From contig CM060888.1 of assembly GCA_030762935.1 (NCBI GenBank), positions 118,989,468-119,053,467 on the forward strand: DNA of 64,000 nt, given 5' to 3'. The notes under the pieces were generated by a model that made no database searches, had not been told where the DNA came from, and saw nothing but the letters and a program-made list of their open reading frames with translations. Positions 60,742-64,000 of the stretch are shown here, in pieces; the first letter of the stretch is position 1; the number at the start of each line of letters is the position of its first letter. Position numbers and translations under genes: made by a program. The DNA is from Hymenopus coronatus (Eukaryota; Arthropoda; Insecta; Mantodea; Hymenopodidae).

Positions 60742-60783
<42 letters not shown>
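60740..60783 (+). repeat. (ATT)n microsatellite
   Basis: About 14 perfect ATT units border the Helitron derivative. From 60784 to 61564 nothing is recognised. Confidence 0.9.
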
Positions 60784-61564
60784 TGCATTTGAAGGGAAAG
60801 AAGTGAACTATCATTTTTCAACATTTTATCACAGAAGTCTTGCTCCTGCTTTTGATATTGGATCTTTATGACCTCCTTATTTTAAATACACGTACTTCAT
60901 TGTTTATCTGGGAAATGGATTCTAGTAGAATGCTTCAAGCTAGTTTAATGCTTTTGCTGATTGTTAAATTTTGAAGTTTATTGGGGAATAACTTTCTATT
61001 CCATGTATTGTAGGTAGTTAGTGCTTTTCACAATGCTTCCTTGATATTTTCTCAGTACTGTTGTAAAGACTCGAAGCCTGAGTCTAAATTTCGGGCGGTG
61101 TTAGATATTCTAAATCGCTATGACTCTAAATACTGGCACTTCTCATTTCTGCCTTTGAATAGGGGAGTTGCGCGCGCCGCCGAGAAGGTAACCAGCTGCT
61201 GAAGAATTATGGATGGCATAACAGTTCAGTTACGTCACATGTAATAACGTATTATAGTGTGGTTGATATAAATACTATTTACGCAACTAACATATGCTTG
61301 ATTATGCGTGTGTGAATAGCGCACAAACGACGTGAGTTTGAGAACTTTAAGGTCATATTAAGGTTAATTACGAGCTAGATTTATCATTTGTTCTCATTAT
61401 GAATATAAAAGAACTATTTCACATCTCCAAAAAATGAATGTGGATTAATTGAGCTTAATATTAGACTGGTCTACGCTCTAAGATGCATCTGTGATACTTG
61501 ACCAACAATTTTGAATTTTATTTTCATTATAAAATGCTATGAATTCTAAATTGTAATTAAAAAA

Positions 61565-61770
61565 AAAACTCTTAAATTTGGTATTTAACCGACTGTTCTT
61601 GAGGTATGCTGTTTACACACAAACACTCACACGCACACGAACCTTTTTCTAAAAATGCTTTTCTTCAGGGGACTACAAAACATGTATTACAGTGAAATCT
61701 CGGAATCAATTTTTGTTGTAATGCAATGCCTTTTCTACATATTATTGCCTGGTAGAGAAAGTAAAACTAA
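61565..61770 (+). repeat. R1 3' end piece
   Basis: It has GGTATTTAACCGACTGTTC, a CACACAAACACTCACACGC tract and the terminus GGTAGAGAAAGTAAAA. Confidence 0.7.
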
Positions 61771-61789
61771 AGCCATTATAATAGTTTCT

Positions 61790-62805
61790 AAAAACTATCA
61801 TAAAACTTATTTGCCCATGCACTTCATATTAATCTCAAAAATGTTTACAGAAATATTTAGTTTCATTACAAATTGCACTACAGGAACAAGGTGAATACAT
61901 AACCGAAGTGACAGTCAAATGTTTAAAGAGAGCTGCTATGTTAGTCTTGACATTTCATACTCCCCTATAGTACTAATTGATAGCATTTTAAAGTAAATAC
62001 AAAGTTAACAAATACAAAAAAAAAATGCATGTTCGAAAAGGACTTCGTACCACCAAACGGAAATAAATTGCGTTTTTAAAGAGTTTTACAATTTTTGTAG
62101 TGCATTTTACGTGCCTCTAAGGTTTACAATTCATACAAAATTATAACAAATACCTTACAAAGAAAGAGGACTTTGCTGAGGACACTCAAAAAATCATAAT
62201 TTTTCATGTAAAAGTATTAATTATATATTACAAGCATATAGTCATATTTGAGCAAAAAATTCAAAAATGTTCCATTTAAAAGCTAGTGTGACATCTTTGT
62301 AATAGCATCTTTGAAAGATAACTCCATGGCACGACAGCTCACAAGGAACCTTGGCCTACCGCCCGACCGCTGCGCCCCCCATCACAGTCCATGACAGACG
62401 TCATGGATGGGATGCAGTATTGGAGGGAGAGACGTGGTCAGCGCCTCGAACTCCCCGGCCGGTTAATGCGGTCCTCATGACCTGGAGCCGCTACTTCATC
62501 AAATGGCTCTTCAATTGGCTCCCCAGGGACCTTATGAGGCTGAGTGCATCCCGGTCCAAGTCTCTCGGGGCCCACGCCGGTACTGGGAATAGAAGCCAGG
62601 TCTCCCGCTTGGTAAGCAGCAACGTTACCACCGCGCTAAGGACACGACCATCTTTGAAAGATACTGAAATTAAATATCAAGTTTGGAGCTGTGCTGTCAT
62701 TTTAGCTTCACATACACATGAAAGTGCGCCTTTTCTAAAATTGTTTCACTTTGGATTTAGGGTGCTTCAAAACTATTTTTTCAAAAAAAATATCGATATC
62801 GTTGC
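61790..62805 (+). repeat. R1 copy l, diverged, split by a SINE
   Basis: The family order is weak but continuous from TGCACTTCATATTAATC to CAAAACTATTTTTTC. It is interrupted at 62321-62648. It ends about 20 bp from the exon ii donor. Confidence 0.6.
62321..62648 (-). repeat. SINE group F inserted in R1
   Basis: A perfect 15-bp duplication CATCTTTGAAAGATA flanks it (62306-62320 and 62649-62663). The head on the minus strand is CCTTAGCGCGGTGGTAACG with box B CTTCTATTCCCAG. The 152-codon open frame across it is a by-product of its GC content. Confidence 0.9.
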
Positions 62806-62826
62806 GTGAAACAACATTTTCATTAC

Positions 62827-62963
62827 CTACAGATAGGTACGTGGTAGAGATATAGCACCAATTTCGTCTGTAATATACGAGTAGACCCAACACGTGGTGA
62901 TCTGGAGATGCCTCATAATTCAAAGAGTAGGCAATAGCTATAAAGTCCGTTGGGGCGAGTTGC
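62827..62963 (-). CDS. Exon ii: first half of an FN3-like domain
   Basis: The acceptor AATGCAG lies at 62964-62970 and the donor CTGTAG|GTAATG has its intron bases at 62821-62826. The exon is 137 nt, enters in phase 2 and leaves in phase 1. Its 45 codons are open and look like real coding sequence: an APTDF segment, then SLNYEAS, then the hydrophobic strand GLLVYYRR, then YISTTYLSV. This alternation of beta-strand and loop resembles the A to C strands of a fibronectin type III domain. An R1 repeat ends only about 20 bp beyond the donor, inside the following intron. What is seen is an open frame with splice signals and compatible phase. The FN3 assignment is by eye from the strand pattern. Confidence 0.55.
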
Positions 62964-63081
62964 CTGCATTGTTTGGATTCTAGTCTCAATTTATCGTGAC
63001 TATATAAATTTTACTTATAACTTGATACAGTCCGAGTTCAAATTCGAGCTTTCGTTCCATTCTCACACTTTCTCGGACATA

Positions 63082-63290
63082 CAGGTTGGCCCCGTAGCTC
63101 AATCGGTGGAGCCGCTTCCTGCTGCGCGAGAGGTAGCGGGTTCGATTCCCGACTGAGTAGCGGGATTTTATGTCTAATCATAATTATTCCCCTTCGCCAC
63201 AGAGTCTGGATGTATGAATGTGAGTGTGGATATGTGCGTGCAGCGTTAAAGATAGTGCCCCCCCCCCAAAAAAAAACAACAACAATAAAT
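63082..63290 (+). repeat. SINE group D with intact tRNA-like head
   Basis: CCCGTAGCTCAATCGGTGGAG and box B GGTTCGATTCCCG make this the best head of the group. The body has the CCACAGAGTCTGGA block and a TGTGAGTGTGG segment. It ends in C9A9. It lies in the 619-bp intron between exons i and ii. Confidence 0.75.
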
Positions 63291-63582
63291 CCAGAGAACA
63301 TCATTGACATGAGCAATTATTCTAAAGGAGAAACCACCAATATGATTTAGATGTTAAATACAAAATGGAAAAATAAATAAAAAACAAAAACATTCAATTA
63401 CAATGTAGTTATTACGTAAATGAATGCATATCTAATACATTGTTGTCGGTTTTGGTGTATAGTCGTTGTTGCGCCACTCTCTATATACTTATTTTGGTTG
63501 TGTCTGCAGCGCGATAGCAGTATATAGGCACCTAGATGAGACCACCATACCTGATGCAGGACCTATTTGAGCATGCACATAC

Positions 63583-63626
63583 CTAGTAGAAGACTTAGCT
63601 CTTGTGGATTCGGTAGAGCACTTAAA
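63583..63626 (-). CDS. Candidate exon i of FN3-like gene (44 nt)
   Basis: This is the most upstream exon I can support on the minus strand. The acceptor is a pyrimidine-rich stretch ending CCCATAG at 63627-63628. The donor is CTAG followed by GTATGT at 63577-63582. An in-frame TAG sits directly before the acceptor, so the exon must begin here. It reads 14 codons, rich in Ser and Thr, plus two bases. It therefore leaves phase 2, which is exactly what the next exon needs (AG joined to G gives Arg). A serine/threonine-rich linker before a fibronectin-type domain is plausible. The exon is short and rests mainly on splice signals and phase, so this is the weakest of the six. A second GTATGG donor lies about 35 bp downstream. 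Confidence 0.35.
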
Positions 63627-64000
63627 CTATGGGTGGTTACAGGAAAAATACTCAGGTAAAGCTACTGGATGATACATTAATGAGGAAACAGGATACTTGT
63701 CCACTCGGTTGATTATTTTCTGGTTTTGAACATCAAGCACCTTTGGTGTTTATTATATATTTACATATAACCTCGGATAAACCGTGATAACACTTGTTAA
63801 AAGAATACTAGGCCACTAGTTTTCACTGTTACATTTCACACTTTTGTAATAAATAGATGTCACGCACTGAAAGTTTTATAGCGTATTTTCATGACGACGA
63901 GTGACGTGGATTTCACCTCTACAAGACAGCGAGTACTGTGAAGATTTTGAGTTAGAGCTTAAATAGGCACCTAAGGAGATGTTCTCCTTAATACTTTTTG

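Noticed and set aside
62351..62809. The longest open frame of the window, 152 codons on the plus strand
   Set aside because: It is antisense through a GC-rich SINE with a perfect target-site duplication and runs on into R1. The peptide is an artefact of composition.
1..64000. CRISPR arrays, bacterial operons or phage genes
   Set aside because: No regularly spaced short repeats with unique spacers, no ribosome binding sites and no long frames exist. The content is animal transposons and introns.

Overview
The base composition, the mixture of mobile elements and the complete lack of long reading frames point to an animal nuclear genome. It is most likely a repeat-rich, AT-rich insect of the cockroach, termite or stick-insect kind, but the species cannot be fixed from sequence alone. 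Nothing here is bacterial: there are no operons, no ribosome binding sites and no CRISPR array.

The one cellular gene I can support lies on the minus strand and spans nearly the whole window. Six short exons (63583-63626, 62827-62963, 58042-58097, 31910-31970, 24234-24328 and 4664-4811) have splice signals. Their reading phases fit end to end (2, 1, 0, 1, 0, then exit in phase 1). The peptide looks like two fibronectin type III-like (FN3-like) domains of an extracellular or receptor protein. The second domain is a typical 81-residue module bounded by phase-1 introns. The introns are 0.6, 4.7, 26, 7.6 and 19.4 kb. I cannot name the gene.

Most of the rest is transposable-element sediment inside these introns. 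The dominant component is one non-coding interspersed family, called R1 here. Full copies are about 0.85 kb and more than twenty copies or pieces occur in both orientations, about a fifth of the window by hand tally. R1 has a terminal palindrome, a short inverted terminal motif (ACTTTCTCTAC) and a central hairpin whose two arms change together between copies. Other elements are four mariner-type transposons flanked by TA, two further Tc1/mariner-like remnants, a BEL/Pao integrase remnant, two Helitron 3' ends (one with Pif1-like helicase remains), three LINE reverse-transcriptase remnants and at least seven tRNA-headed SINE groups. Two small fold-back elements carry a hammerhead-like hairpin, and there are several microsatellites. 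Several insertions are nested in R1 with clear target-site duplications, so R1 is older than those SINEs and one mariner.

Two promoter-like islands stand out. A minus-strand island at 16088-16280 has a TATA box, an initiator and GAA motifs phased at 10 bp like a heat-shock promoter. A plus-strand TATA/initiator unit lies at 55990-56240. Stretches not listed are AT-rich intron in which I see no feature.
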